Source: Cyprinodon diabolis (Eukaryota; Chordata; Actinopteri; Cyprinodontiformes; Cyprinodontidae). Taken from it: a DNA stretch of 64,000 bases. The stretch's first letter is position 1, and each line of letters starts with the position of its first letter. Where the stretch lies: the NCBI GenBank assembly GCA_030533445.1, contig CM060062.1, positions 186,001 to 250,000 on the forward strand. Reading direction: 5' to 3'. The notes beneath the pieces were generated by a model that ran no database searches, was not told the DNA's origin, and saw only the letters and a list, made by a program, of their open reading frames with translations. Below are positions 23,601-38,600 of the stretch, piece by piece. Position numbers and translations under genes: made by a program.

Positions 23601-26600
23601 GAAGGTAATGATCAGAAGGTGATGATTAGAAGGTGATGATCAAAAGGTGATGATCAGATGGTGATGATCCGATGGTGATGATCAGAAGGTAATGATCAGA
23701 AGGTGATGATCAGAAGGTGATGATCAGATGGTGATGATCAGATGGTGATGATCAGACAGTGATGATAGTGATGATCAGAAGGTGATGATCAGAAGGTGAT
23801 GATCAGACGGTGATGATCAGAAGGTGATGATCAGAAGGTGATGGATCAGAAGGTGATGGATCAGAAGGTGATGATCAGAAAATACTGGATCAGAAGGTGA
23901 TGATCAGAAGGTGATGATCAGAAGGTGATGATCAGAAGGTGATGATCCGATGGTGATGATCAGAAGGTAATGATCAGAAGGTGATGATCAGAAGGTGATG
24001 ATCAGAAGGTGATGGATCAGAAGGTGATGATCAGAAGGTGATGATCAGAAGGTGATGGATCAGAAGGTGATGATCAGATGGTGATGATCAGATGGTGATG
24101 ATAGTGATGATCAGAAGGTGATGATCAGAAGGTGATGGATCAGAAGGTGATGATCAGAAAATACTGGATCAGAAGGTGATGATCAGAAGATGATGATAAG
24201 AAGGTGATGATCAGAAGGTGATGATCAGAAGGTGATAGATCAGAAGGTGATGATCAGAAGGTGATGGATCAGAAGGTGATGATCAGAAGGTGATGGATCT
24301 GAAGGTGATGGATCAGAAGGTGATGATCAGAAGGTAATGATCAGAAGGTGATGATCAGAAGATGATGATCAGAAGTTATGATCAGAAGGTGATGATCCGA
24401 TGGTGATGATCAGAAGGTAATGTTTAGAAGGTGATGATCAGAAGGTGATGATCAGAAGATGATGATCAGAAGGTGATGATCCGATGGTGATGATCAGAAG
24501 GTGATGATCAGAAGGTGATGATCAGAAGGTGATGGATCAGAAGGTGATGATCAGAAGGTGATGGATCAGAAGGTGATGATCAGAAGGTGATGATAGTGAT
24601 GATCAGAAGGTAATGATCAGAAGGTGATGATCAGAAGGTGATGATCAGATGGTGATGATCAGATGGTGATGATCAGAAGGTGATGGATCAGAAGGTGATG
24701 ATCAGAAGGTGATGGATCAGATGGTGATGATCAGAAGGTGATGATAGTGATGATCAGAAGGTAATGATCAGAAGGTGATGATCAGAAGGTGATGATCAGA
24801 TGGTGATGATCAGATGGTGATGATCAGACAGTGATGATAGTGATGATCAGAAGGTGATGATCAGAAGGTGATGATCAGACGGTGATGATCAGAAGGTAAT
24901 GATCAGAAGGTGATGGATCAGACGGTGATGATCAGAAGGTGATGATCAGAAGGTGATGGATCAGAAGGTGATGATCAGAAGGTGATGATCAGAAGGTGAT
25001 GATCAGAAAATACTGGATCAGAAGGTGATGATCAGAAGGTGATGATCAGAAGGTGATGATCAGAAGGTGATGGATTAGAAGGTGATGATCAGAAGGTGAT
25101 GATCAGAAGGTGATGATCAGACGGTGATGATCAGAAGGTGATGATCAGAAGGTGATGATCAGAAGGTGATGGATCAGAAGGTGATGATCAGACGGTGATG
25201 ATCAGAAGGTGATGATCAGAAGGTGATGGATCAGAAGGTGATGATCAGATGGTGATGATCAGAAGGTGATGATCAGAAGGTGATGGATCAGAAGGTGATG
25301 ATCAGAAGGTGATGGATCTGAAGGTGATGATCAGAAGATGATGATAAGAAGGTGATGATCAGAAGCTGATGATCAGAAGGTAATGTTTAGAAGGTGATGA
25401 TCAGAAGGTGATGATCAGAAGGTGATGATCAGAAGGTGATGGTCAGAAGGTGATGATCCGATGGTGATGATCAGAAGGTAATGATCAGAAGGTGATGATC
25501 AGAAGGTGATGGATCAGAAGGTGATTATCAGAAGGTGATGATCAGAAGGTGATGATCCGATGGTGATGATCAGAAGGTAATGTTTAGAAGGTGATGATCA
25601 GAAGGTGATGATCAGAAGGTGATGGATCAGAAGGTGATTATCAGAAGGTGATGATCAGAAGGTGATGATCAGAAGGTGATGATCCAATGGTGATGATCAG
25701 AAGGTAATGATCAGAAGGTGATGATCAGAAGGTGATGATCAGAAGGTGATGATCCGATGGTGATGATCAGAAGGTGATGATCAGAAGGTGATGATCCAAT
25801 GGTGATGATCAGAAGGTAATGATCAGAAGGTGATGATCAGAAGGTGATGATCAGAAGGTGATGATCCGATGGTGATGATCAGAAGGTAATGATCAGAAGG
25901 TGATGATAAGAAGGTGATGATCCGATGGTGATGATCAGAAGGTAATGATCAGAAGGTGATGATCAGAAGGTGATGGATCAGAAGGTGATGGATCTGAAGG
26001 TGATGGATCAGAAGGTGATGGATCAGAAGGTGATGATCAGAAGATAATGATCAGAAGGTGATGATCAGAAGGTAATGATCAGAAGGTGATGATCAGAAGG
26101 TAATGATCAGAAGGTAATGATCAGAAGGTGATGATCAGAAGGTGATGATCAGAAGGTAATGATCAGAAGGTGATGATCAGAAGGTGATGGATCAGAAGGT
26201 GATGATCAGAAGGTAATGATCAGAAGGTGATGATCAGAAGATGATGATCAGAAGGTGATGATCAGAAGGTGATGATCAGATGGTGATGATCAGATGGTGA
26301 TGATCAGACAGCGATGATAGTGATGATCAGAAGGTGATGATCAGAAGGTGATGATCAGAAGGTGATGGATAAGAAGGTGATGATCAGAAGGTGATGATCA
26401 GAAGGTGATGGATCAGAAGGTGATGATCAGAAGGTGATGATCAGATGGTGATGATCAGATGGTGATGATAGTGATGATCAGAAGGTGATGATCAGAAGGT
26501 GATGATCAGACGGTGATGATCAGAAGGTGATTATCAGAAGGTGATGGATCAGAAGGTGATGATCAGAAGGTGATGGATCAGAAGGGGATGATCAGAAGGT

Positions 26601-29600
26601 GATGGATCAGAAGGTGATGGATCAGAAGGTGATGATCAGAAAATACTGGATCAGAAGGTGATGATCAGAAGGTGATGGATCAGAAGGTGATGATCAGAAG
26701 GTGATGATCAGAAGGTGATAGATCAGAAGGTGATGATCAGAAGGTGATAGATCAGAAGGTGATGATCAGAAGGTGATGGATCAGAAGGTGATGATCAGAA
26801 GGTGATGGATCAGAAGGTGATGATCAGAAGATACTGGATCAGAAGGTGATGATCAGAAGGTGATGGATCAGAAGGTGATGATCAGACGGTGTTGATCAGA
26901 AGGTGATGATCAGAAGGTAATGATCAGAAGGTGATGATCAGAAGGTGATGATCAGAAGATGATGATCAGAAGGTGATGATCAGACGGTGATGATCAGAAG
27001 GTGATGGATCAGAAGGTGATGATCAGAAGGTGATGGATCAGAAGGTGATGATCAGAAGGTAATGATCAGAAGGTGATGATCAGAAGGTGATGATCAGAAG
27101 ATGATGATCAGAAGGTGATGATCAGAAGGTGATGATCCGATGGTGATGATCAGAAGGTAATGATGAGAAGGTGATGATGAGAAGGTGATGGATCAGAAGG
27201 TGATGATCAGAAGGTGATGATCCGATGGTGATGATCAGAAGGTAATGATCAGAAGGTAATGATCAGAAGGTGATGATCAGAAGGTGATGATGAGAAGGTG
27301 ATGATCAGAAGGTGATGGATCAGAAGGTGATGATCAGAAGGTGATGATCCCATGGTGATGATCAGAAGGTAATGATCAGATGGTGATGATCAGAAGGTAA
27401 TGATAAGAAGGTGATGGATCAGAAGGTGATGATCAGAAGGTGATGATCAGAAGGTGATGATCAGAAAATACTGGATCAGAAGGTGATGATCAGAAGGTGA
27501 TGATCAGAAGGTTATGATCAGAAGGTGATGATCAGAAGGTGATGATCAGAAGGTAATGATCAGAAGGTGATGGATCAGAAGGTGATGATCAGAAGGTGAT
27601 GGATCAGAAGGTGATGATCAGAAGGTGATGATCAGAAAATACTGGATCAGAAGGTGATGATCAGAAGGTGATGATCAGAAGGTTATGATCAGAAGGTGAT
27701 GATCAGAAGGTGATGATCAGAAGGTGATGATCAGAAGGTGATGATCAGAAAATACTGGATCAGAAGGTGATGATCAGAAGGTGATGATCAGAAGGTTATG
27801 ATCAGAAGGTGATGATCAGAAGGTGATGATCAGAAGGTGATGATCAGAAGGTGCTGGATCAGAAGGTGATGATCAGAAGGTGATGGATCAGAAGGTGATG
27901 ATCAGAAGGTGATGATCACAAAATACTGGATCAGAAGGTGATGATCAGAAGGTGATGATCAGAAGGTTATGATCAGAAGGTGATGATCAGAAGGTGATGG
28001 ATCAGAAGGTGATGATCAGAAGGTGATGATCAGAAAATACTGGATCAGAAGGTGATGATCAGAAGGTGATGATCAGAAGGTTATGATCAGAAGGTGATGG
28101 ATCAGAAGGTGATGATCAGAAGGTGATGATCAGAAAATACTGGATCAGAAGGTGATGATCAGAAGGTGATGATCAGAAGGTTATGATCAGAAGGTGATGA
28201 TCAGAAGGTGATGATCAGAAGGTGATGATCAGAAGGTGCTGGATCAGAAGGTGATGATCAGAAGGTGATGATCAGAAGGTGATGATCAGAAAATACTGGA
28301 TCAGAAGGTGATGATCAGAAGGTGATGATCAGAAGGTGATGATCAGAAGGTGATGATCCGATGGTGATGATCAGAAGGTGATGATCAGAAGGTAATGATC
28401 AGAGGGTGATGATCAGACGGTGATGATCAGAAGATACTGGATCAGAAGGTGATGGATCAGAAGATGATGATCAGACGGTGATGATCAGAAGGTGATGATC
28501 AGAAGGTGATGATCAGAAGGTGATGGATCAGAAGGTGATGGATCAGAAGGTGATGATCAGAAGGTGATGATCAGAAGGTGATGATCAGAAGGTGATGGAT
28601 CAGAAGGTGATTATCAGACGGTGATGATCAGAAGGTGATGATCAGAAGGTGATGGATCAGAAGGTGATGGATCAGAAGGTGATGATCAGAAGGTGATGGA
28701 TCTGAAGGTGATGGATCAGAAGGTGATGATCAGAAGGTAATGATCAGAAGGTGATGATCAGAAGGTGATGGATCAGAAGGTGATTATCAGAAGGTGATGA
28801 TCAGAAGGTGATGATCCGATGGTGATGATCAGAAGGTAATGTTTAGAAGGTGATGATCAGAAGGTGATGATCAGAAGGTGATGGATCAGAAGGTGATTAT
28901 CAGAAGGTGATGATCAGAAGGTGATGGATCAGAAGGTGATGATCAGAAGGTGATGATCAGAAGGTGATAGATCAGAAGGTGATGATCAGAAGGTGATGAT
29001 CAGAAGGTAATGATCAGAAGGTGATGATCAGAAGGTGATGATCAGAACGTAATGATCAGAAGGTGATGATCAGAAGATGATGATCAGAAGGTGATGATCA
29101 GAAGGTGATGATCCGATGGGGATGATCAGAAGGTAATGATCAGAAGGTGATAGATCAGAAGGTGATGATCAGAAGGTGATGATCCGATGGTGATGATCAG
29201 AAGGTTATGATCAGAAGGTGATGATCAGAAGGTGATGATCAGAAGGTGCTGGATCAGAAGGTGATGATCAGAAGGTGATGGATCAGAAGGTGATGATCAG
29301 AAGGTGATGATCAGAAGGTGATGATCAGAAGGTGATGATCAGAAAATACTGGATCAGAAGGTGATGATCAGAAGGTGATGATCAGAAGGTGATGATCCGA
29401 TGGTGATGATCAGAAGGTGATGATCAGAAGGTAATGATCAGAAGGTGATGGATCAGAAGGTGATGATCAGAAGGTGATGATCAGAGAATACTGGATCAGA
29501 AGGTGATGATCAGAAGGTGATGATCAGAAGGTGATGGATCAGAAGGTGATGATCAGAAGGTGATGATCAGACGGTGATGATCAGAAGGTGATGATCAGAA

Positions 29601-32600
29601 GGTGATGGATCAGAAGGTGATGATCAGACGGTGATGATCAGAAGGTGATGATCAGAAGGTGATGGATCAGAAGGTGATGATCAGAAGGTGATGATCAGAC
29701 GGTGATGATCAGAAGGTTATGATCAGAAGGTGATGGATCAGAAGGTGATGATCAGAAGGTGATGATCCGATGGTGATGATCAGAAGGTGATGGATCAGAA
29801 GGTGATGATCAGAAGGTGATGATCAGAAAATACTGGATCAGAAGGTGATGATCAGAAGGTGATGATCAGAAGGTGATGGATCAGAAGGTGATGATCAGAA
29901 GGTGATGATCAGAAAATACTGGATCAGAAGGTGATGATCAGAAGGTGATGATCAGAAGGTGATGGATCAGAAGGTGATGATTAGACGGTGATGATCAGAA
30001 GGTGATGATCAGAAGGTGATGGATCAGAAGGTGATGGATCTGAAGGTGATGGATCAGAAGGTGATGGATCAGAAGGTGATGATCAGAAGGTAATGATCAG
30101 AAGGTGATGATCAGAAGGTAATGATCAGAAGGTGATGATCAGAAGGTAATGATCAGAAGGTAATGATCAGAAGGTGATGATCAGAAGGTGATGATCAGAA
30201 GGTAATGATCAGAAGGTGATGATCAGAAGGTGATGGATCAGAAGGTGATGATCAGAAGGTGATGATCAGATGGTGATGATCAGATGGTGATGATCAGACA
30301 GCGATGATAGTGATGATCAGAAGGTGATGATCAGAAGGTGATGATAAGACGGTGATGATCAGAAGGTGATGATCAGAAGGTGATGGATAAGAAGGTGATG
30401 ATCAGAAGGTGATGGATCAGAAGGTGATGATCAGAAGGTGATGATCAGATGGTGATGATCAGATGGTGATGATAGTGATGATCAGAAGGTGATGATCAGA
30501 AGGTGATGATCAGACGGTGATGATCAGAAGGTGATGATCAGAAGGTGATGGATCAGAAGGTGATGATCAGAAGGTGATGGATCAGAAGGGGATGATCAGA
30601 AGGTGATGGATCAGAAGGTGATGGATCAGAAGGTGATGATCAGAAAATACTGGATCAGAAGGTGATGATCAGAAGGTGATGGATCAGAAGGTGATGATCA
30701 GAAGGTGATGATCAGAAGGTGATAGATCAGAAGGTGATGATCAGAAGGTGATAGATCAGAAGGTGATGATCAGAAGGTGATGGATCAGAAGGTGATGATC
30801 AGAAGGTGATGGATCAGAAGGTGATGATCAGAAGATACTGGATCAGAAGGTGATGATCAGAAGGTGATGGATCAGAAGGTGATGATCAGAAGGTGATGGA
30901 TCAGAAGGTGATGATCAGACGGTGATGATCAGAAGGTGATGATCAGAAGGTAATGATCAGAAGGTGATGATCAGAAGGTGATGATCAGAAGATGATGATC
31001 AGAAGGTGATGATCAGACGGTGATGATCAGAAGGTGATGGATCAGAAGGTGATGATCAGAAGGTGATGGATCAGAAGGTGATGATCAGAAGGTAATGATC
31101 AGAAGGTGATGATCAGAAGGTGATGATCAGAAGATGATGATCAGAAGGTGATGATCAGAAGGTGATGATCCGATGGTGATGATCAGAAGGTAATGATGAG
31201 AAGGTGATGATGAGAAGGTGATGGATCAGAAGGTGATGATCAGAAGGGGATGATCAGAAGGTAATGATCAGAAGGTGATGATCAGAAGGTGATGATGAGA
31301 AGGTGATGATCAGAAGGTGATGGATCAGAAGGTGATGATCAGAAGGTGATGATCCGATGGTGATGATCAGAAGGTAATGATCAGATGGTGATGATCAGAA
31401 GGTAATGATCAGAAGGTGATGATCAGAAGGTGATGATAAGAAGGTGATGGATCAGAAGGTGATGATCAGAAGGTGATGATCAGAAGGTGATGATCCGATG
31501 GTGATGATCAGAAGGTGATGATCAGAAGGTAATGATCAGAAGGTGATGGATCAGAAGGTGATGATCAGAAGGTGATGATCAGAAAATACTGGATCAGAAG
31601 GTGATGATCAGAAGGTGATGATCAGAAGGTTATGATCAGAAGGTGATGATCAGAAGGTGATGATCAGAAGGTGATGATCAGAAGGTGCTGGATCAGAAGG
31701 TGATGATCAGAAGGTGATGGATCAGAAGGTGATGATCAGAAGGTGATGATCAGAAGGTGATGATCAGAAAATACTGGATCAGAAGGTGATGATCAGAAGG
31801 TGATGATCAGAAGGTGATGATCAGAAGGTGATGATCCGATGGTGATGATCAGAAGGTGATGATCAGAAGGTAATGATCAGAGGGTGATGATCAGACGGTG
31901 ATGATCAGAAGATACTGGATCAGAAGGTGATGGATCAGAAGGTGATGGATCAGAAGATGATGATCAGACGGTGATGATCAGAAGGTTATGATCCGAAGGT
32001 GATGATCAGAAGGTGATGATCAGAAGGTGATGATCAGAAGGTGATGGATCAGAAGGTGATGGATCAGAAGGTGATGATCAGAAGGTAATGATCAGAAGGT
32101 GATGATCAGAAGGTGATGATCAGAAGGTGATGGATCAGAAGGTGATTATCAGAAGGTGATGATCAGAAGGTGATGATCAGAAGGTGATGGATCAGAAGGT
32201 GATTATCAGACGGTGATGATCAGACGGTGATGATCAGACGGTGATGATCAGAAGGTGATGATCAGAAGGTGATGGATCTGAAGGTGATGGATCAGAAGGT
32301 GATGATCAGAAGGTGATGATCAGAAGGTGATGGATCAGAAGGTGATTATCAGAAGGTGATGATCAGAAGGTGATGATCCGATGGTGATGATCAGAAGGTA
32401 ATGTTTAGAAGGTGATGATCAGAAGGTGATGATCAGAAGGTGATGGATCAGAAGGTGATTATCAGAAGGTGATGATCAGAAGGTGATGATCAGAAGGTGA
32501 TGATCCAATGGTGATGATCAGAAGGTAATGATCAGAAGGTGATGATCCAATGGTGATGATCAGAAGGTGATGATCAGAAGGTGATGATCCAATGGTGATG

Positions 32601-35600
32601 ATCAGAAGGTAATGATCAGAAGGTGATGATCAGAAGGTGATGATCAGAAGGTGATGGATCAGAAGGTGATGATCAGAAGGTGATGATCCGATGGTGATGA
32701 TCAGAAGGTGATGATCAGAAGGTGATGATCCAATGGTGATGATCAGAAGGTAATGATCAGAAGGTGATGATCAGAAGGTGATGATCAGAAGGTGATGATC
32801 CGATGGTGATGATCAGAAGGTAATGATCAGAAGGTGATGATAAGAAGGTGATGATCCGATGGTGATGATCAGAAGGTAATGATCAGAAGGTGATGATCAG
32901 AAGGTGATGGATCAGAAGGTGATGGATCTGAAGGTGATGGATCAGAAGGTGATGGATCAGAAGGTGATGATCAGAAGATAATGATCAGAAGGTGATGATC
33001 AGAAGGTAATGATCAGAAGGTGATGATCAGAAGGTAATGATCAGAAGGTAATGATCAGAAGGTGATGATCAGAAGGTAATGATCAGAAGGTGATGATCAG
33101 AAGGTGATGGATCAGAAGGTGATGATCAGAAGGTAATGATCAGAAGGTGATGATCAGAAGATGATGATCAGAAGGTGATGATCAGAAGGTGATGATCAGA
33201 TGGTGATGATCAGATGGTGATGATCAGACAGCGATGATAGTGATGATCAGAAGGTGATGATCAGAAGGTGATGATAAGACGGTGATGATCAGAAGGTGAT
33301 GATCAGAAGGTGATGGATAAGAAGGTGATGATCAGAAGGTGATGATCAGAAGGTGATGATCAGACGGTGATGATCAGAAGGTGATTATCAGAAGGTGATG
33401 GATCAGAAGGTGATGATCAGAAGGTGATGGATCAGAAGGGGATGATCAGAAGGTGATGGATCAGAAGGTGATGGATCAGAAGGTGATGATCAGAAAATAC
33501 TGGATCAGAAGGTGATGATCAGAAGGTGATGGATCAGAAGGTGATGATCAGAAGGTGATGATCAGAAGGTGATAGATCAGAAGGTGATGATCAGAAGGTG
33601 ATAGATCAGAAGGTGATGATCAGAAGGTGATGGATCAGAAGGTGATGATCAGAAGGTGATGGATCAGAAGGTGATGATCAGAAGATACTGGATCAGAAGG
33701 TGATGATCAGAAGGTGATGGATCAGAAGGTGATGATCAGACGGTGTTGATCAGAAGGTGATGATCAGAAGGTAATGATCAGAAGGTGATGATCAGAAGGT
33801 GATGATCAGAAGATGATGATCAGAAGGTGATGATCAGACGGTGATGATCAGAAGGTGATGGATCAGAAGGTGATGATCAGAAGGTGATGGATCAGAAGGT
33901 GATGATCAGAAGGTAATGATCAGAAGGTGATGATCAGAAGGTGATGATCAGAAGATGATGATCAGAAGGTGATGATCAGAAGGTGATGATCCGATGGTGA
34001 TGATCAGAAGGTAATGATGAGAAGGTGATGATGAGAAGGTGATGGATCAGAAGGTGATGATCAGAAGGTGATGATCCGATGGTGATGATCAGAAGGTAAT
34101 GATCAGAAGGTAATGATCAGAAGGTGATGATCAGAAGGTGATGATGAGAAGGTGATGATCAGAAGGTGATGGATCAGAAGGTGATGATCAGAAGGTGATG
34201 ATCCCATGGTGATGATCAGAAGGTAATGATCAGATGGTGATGATCAGAAGGTAATGATAAGAAGGTGATGGATCAGAAGGTGATGATCAGAAGGTGATGA
34301 TCAGAAGGTGATGATCAGAAAATACTGGATCAGAAGGTGATGATCAGAAGGTGATGATCAGAAGGTTATGATCAGAAGGTGATGATCAGAAGGTGATGAT
34401 CAGAAGGTAATGATCAGAAGGTGATGGATCAGAAGGTGATGATCAGAAGGTGATGGATCAGAAGGTGATGATCAGAAGGTGATGATCAGAAAATACTGGA
34501 TCAGAAGGTGATGATCAGAAGGTGATGATCAGAAGGTTATGATCAGAAGGTGATGATCAGAAGGTGATGATCAGAAGGTGATGATCAGAAGGTGATGATC
34601 AGAAAATACTGGATCAGAAGGTGATGATCAGAAGGTGATGATCAGAAGGTTATGATCAGAAGGTGATGATCAGAAGGTGATGATCAGAAGGTGATGATCA
34701 GAAGGTGCTGGATCAGAAGGTGATGATCAGAAGGTGATGGATCAGAAGGTGATGATCAGAAGGTGATGATCAGAAAATACTGGATCAGAAGGTGATGATC
34801 AGAAGGTGATGATCAGAAGGTTATGATCAGAAGGTGATGATCAGAAGGTGATGGATCAGAAGGTGATGATCAGAAGGTGATGATCAGAAAATACTGGATC
34901 AGAAGGTGATGATCAGAAGGTGATGATCAGAAGGTTATGATCAGAAGGTGATGGATCAGAAGGTGATGATCAGAAGGTGATGATCAGAAAATACTGGATC
35001 AGAAGGTGATGATCAGAAGGTGATGATCAGAAGGTTATGATCAGAAGGTGATGATCAGAAGGTGATGATCAGAAGGTGATGATCAGAAGGTGCTGGATCA
35101 GAAGGTGATGATCAGAAGGTGATGGATCAGAAGGTGATGATCAGAAGGTGATGATCAGAAGGTGATGATCAGAAAATACTGGATCAGAAGGTGATGATCA
35201 GAAGGTGATGATCAGAAGGTGATGATCAGAAGGTGATGATCCGATGGTGATGATCAGAAGGTGATGATCAGAAGGTAATGATCAGAGGGTGATGATCAGA
35301 CGGTGATGATCAGAAGATACTGGATCAGAAGGTGATGGATCAGAAGATGATGATCAGACGGTGATGATCAGAAGGTTATGATCCGAAGGTGATGATCAGA
35401 AGGTGATGATCAGAAGGTGATGATCAGAAGGTGATGGATCAGAAGGTGATGGATCAGAAGGTGATGATCAGAAGGTAATGATCAGAAGGTGATGATCAGA
35501 AGGTGATGGATCAGAAGGTGATTATCAGAAGGTGATGATCAGAAGGTGATGATCAGAAGGTGATGGATCAGAAGGTGATTATCAGACGGTGATGATCAGA

Positions 35601-38600
35601 CGGTGATGATCAGACGGTGATGATCAGAAGGTGATGATCAGAAGGTGATGGATCAGAAGGTGATGGATCAGAAGGTGATGATCAGAAGGTGATGGATCTG
35701 AAGGTGATGGATCAGAAGGTGATGATCAGAAGGTAATGATCAGAAGGTGATGATCAGAAGGTGATGGATCAGAAGGTGATTATCAGAAGGTGATGATCAG
35801 AAGGTGATGATCCGATGGTGATGATCAGAAGGTAATGTTTAGAAGGTGATGATCAGAAGGTGATGATCAGAAGGTGATGGATCAGAAGGTGATTATCAGA
35901 AGGTGATGATCAGAAGGTGATGGATCAGAAGGTGATGATCAGAAGGTGATGATCAGAAGGTGATAGATCAGAAGGTGATGATCAGAAGGTGATGATCAGA
36001 AGGTAATGATCAGAAGGTGATGATCAGAAGGTGATGATCAGAACGTAATGATCAGAAGGTGATGATCAGAAGATGATGATCAGAAGGTGATGATCAGAAG
36101 GTGATGATCCGATGGGGATGATCAGAAGGTAATGATCAGAAGGTGATAGATCAGAAGGTGATGATCAGAAGGTGATGATCCGATGGTGATGATCAGAAGG
36201 TTATGATCAGAAGGTGATGATCAGAAGGTGATGATCAGAAGGTGCTGGATCAGAAGGTGATGATCAGAAGGTGATGGATCAGAAGGTGATGATCAGAAGG
36301 TGATGATCAGAAGGTGATGATCAGAAGGTGATGATCAGAAAATACTGGATCAGAAGGTGATGATCAGAAGGTGATGATCAGAAGGTGATGATCCGATGGT
36401 GATGATCAGAAGGTGATGATCAGAAGGTAATGATCAGAAGGTGATGGATCAGAAGGTGATGATCAGAAGGTGATGATCAGAAAATACTGGATCAGAAGGT
36501 GATGATCAGAAGGTGATGATCAGAAGGTGATGGATCAGAAGGTGATGATCAGAAGGTGATGATCAGACGGTGATGATCAGAAGGTGATGATCAGAAGGTG
36601 ATGGATCAGAAGGTGATGATCAGACGGTGATGATCAGAAGGTGATGATCAGAAGGTGATGGATCAGAAGGTGATGATCAGAAGGTGATGATCAGACGGTG
36701 ATGATCAGAAGGTGATGATCAGAAGGTGATGGATCAGAAGGTGATGATCAGAAGGTGATGATCCGATGGTGATGATCAGAAGGTGATGGATCAGAAGGTG
36801 ATGATCAGAAGGTGATGATCAGAAAATACTGGATCAGAAGGTGATGATCAGAAGGTGATGATCAGAAGGTGATGGATCAGAAGGTGATGATCAGAAGGTG
36901 ATGATCAGAAAATACTGGATCAGAAGGTGATGATCAGATGGTGATGATCAGAAGATGATGGATCAGAAGGTGATGATCAGAAGGTGATGATCAGAAAATA
37001 CTGGATCAGAAGGTGATGATCAGAAGGTGATGATCAGAAGGTGATGGATCAGAAGGTGATGATTAGACGGTGATGATCAGAAGGTGATGATCAGAAGGTG
37101 ATGGATCAGAAGGTGATGATCAGAAGGTGATGATCAGAAGGTGATGATCAGAAGGTGATGGATCAGAAGGTGATGATCAGAAGGTGATGATCAGAAAATA
37201 CTGGATCAGAAGGTGATGATCAGAAGGTGATGATCAGAAGGTGATGGATTAGAAGGTGATGATCAGAAGATGATGATCAGAAGGTGATGATCAGACGGTG
37301 ATGATCAGAAGGTGATGATCAGAAGGTGATGATCAGAAGGTGATGGATCAGAAGGTGATGATCAGACGGTGATGATCAGAAGGTGATGATCAGAAGGTGA
37401 TGGATCAGAAGGTGATGATCAGATGGTGATGATCAGAAGGTGATGATCAGAAGGTGATGGATCAGAAGGTGATGATCAGAAGATGATGATCAGAAGGTGA
37501 TGATCAGACGGTGATGATCAGAAGGTGATGATCAGAAGGTAATGATCAGAAGGTGATGATCAGAAGGTGATGATCAGAAGGTGATGGATCTGAAGGTGAT
37601 GATCAGAAGATGATGATAAGAAGGTGATGATCAGAAGCTGATGATCAGAAGGTAATTTTTAGAAGGTGATGATCAGAAGGTGATGATCAGAAGGTGATGG
37701 TCAGAAGGTGATGATCCGATGGTGATGATCAGAAGGTAATGATCAGAAGGTGATGATTAGAAGGTGATGATCAAAAGGTGATGATCAGATGGTGATGATC
37801 CGATGGTGATGATCAGAAGGTAATGATCAGAAGGTGATGATCAGAAGGTGATGATCAGATGGTGATGATCAGATGGTGATGATCAGACAGTGATGATAGT
37901 GATGATCAGAAGGTGATGATCAGAAGGTGATGATCAGACGGTGATGATCAGAAGGTGATGATCAGAAGGTGATGGATCAGAAGGTGATGGATCAGAAGGT
38001 GATGATCAGAAAATACTGGATCAGAAGGTGATGATCAGAAGGTGATGATCAGAAGGTGATGATCCGATGGTGATGATCAGAAGGTAATGATCAGAAGGTG
38101 ATGATCAGAAGGTGATGATCAGAAGGTGATGGATCAGAAGGTGATGATCAGAAGGTGATGATCAGAAGGTGATGGATCAGAAGGTGATGATCAGATGGTG
38201 ATGATCAGATGGTGATGATAGTGATGATCAGAAGGTGATGATCAGAAGGTGATGGATCAGAAGGTGATGATCAGAAAATACTGGATCAGAAGGTGATGAT
38301 CAGAAGATGATGATAAGAAGGTGATGATCAGAAGGTGATGATCAGAAGGTGATAGATCAGAAGGTGATGATCAGAAGGTGATGGATCAGAAGGTGATGAT
38401 CAGAAGGTGATGGATCTGAAGGTGATGGATCAGAAGGTGATGATCAGAAGGTAATGATCAGAAGGTGATGATCAGAAGATGATGATCAGAAGTTATGATC
38501 AGAAGGTGATGATCCGATGGTGATGATCAGAAGGTAATGTTTAGAAGGTGATGATCAGAAGGTGATGATCAGAAGATGATGATCAGAAGGTGATGATCCG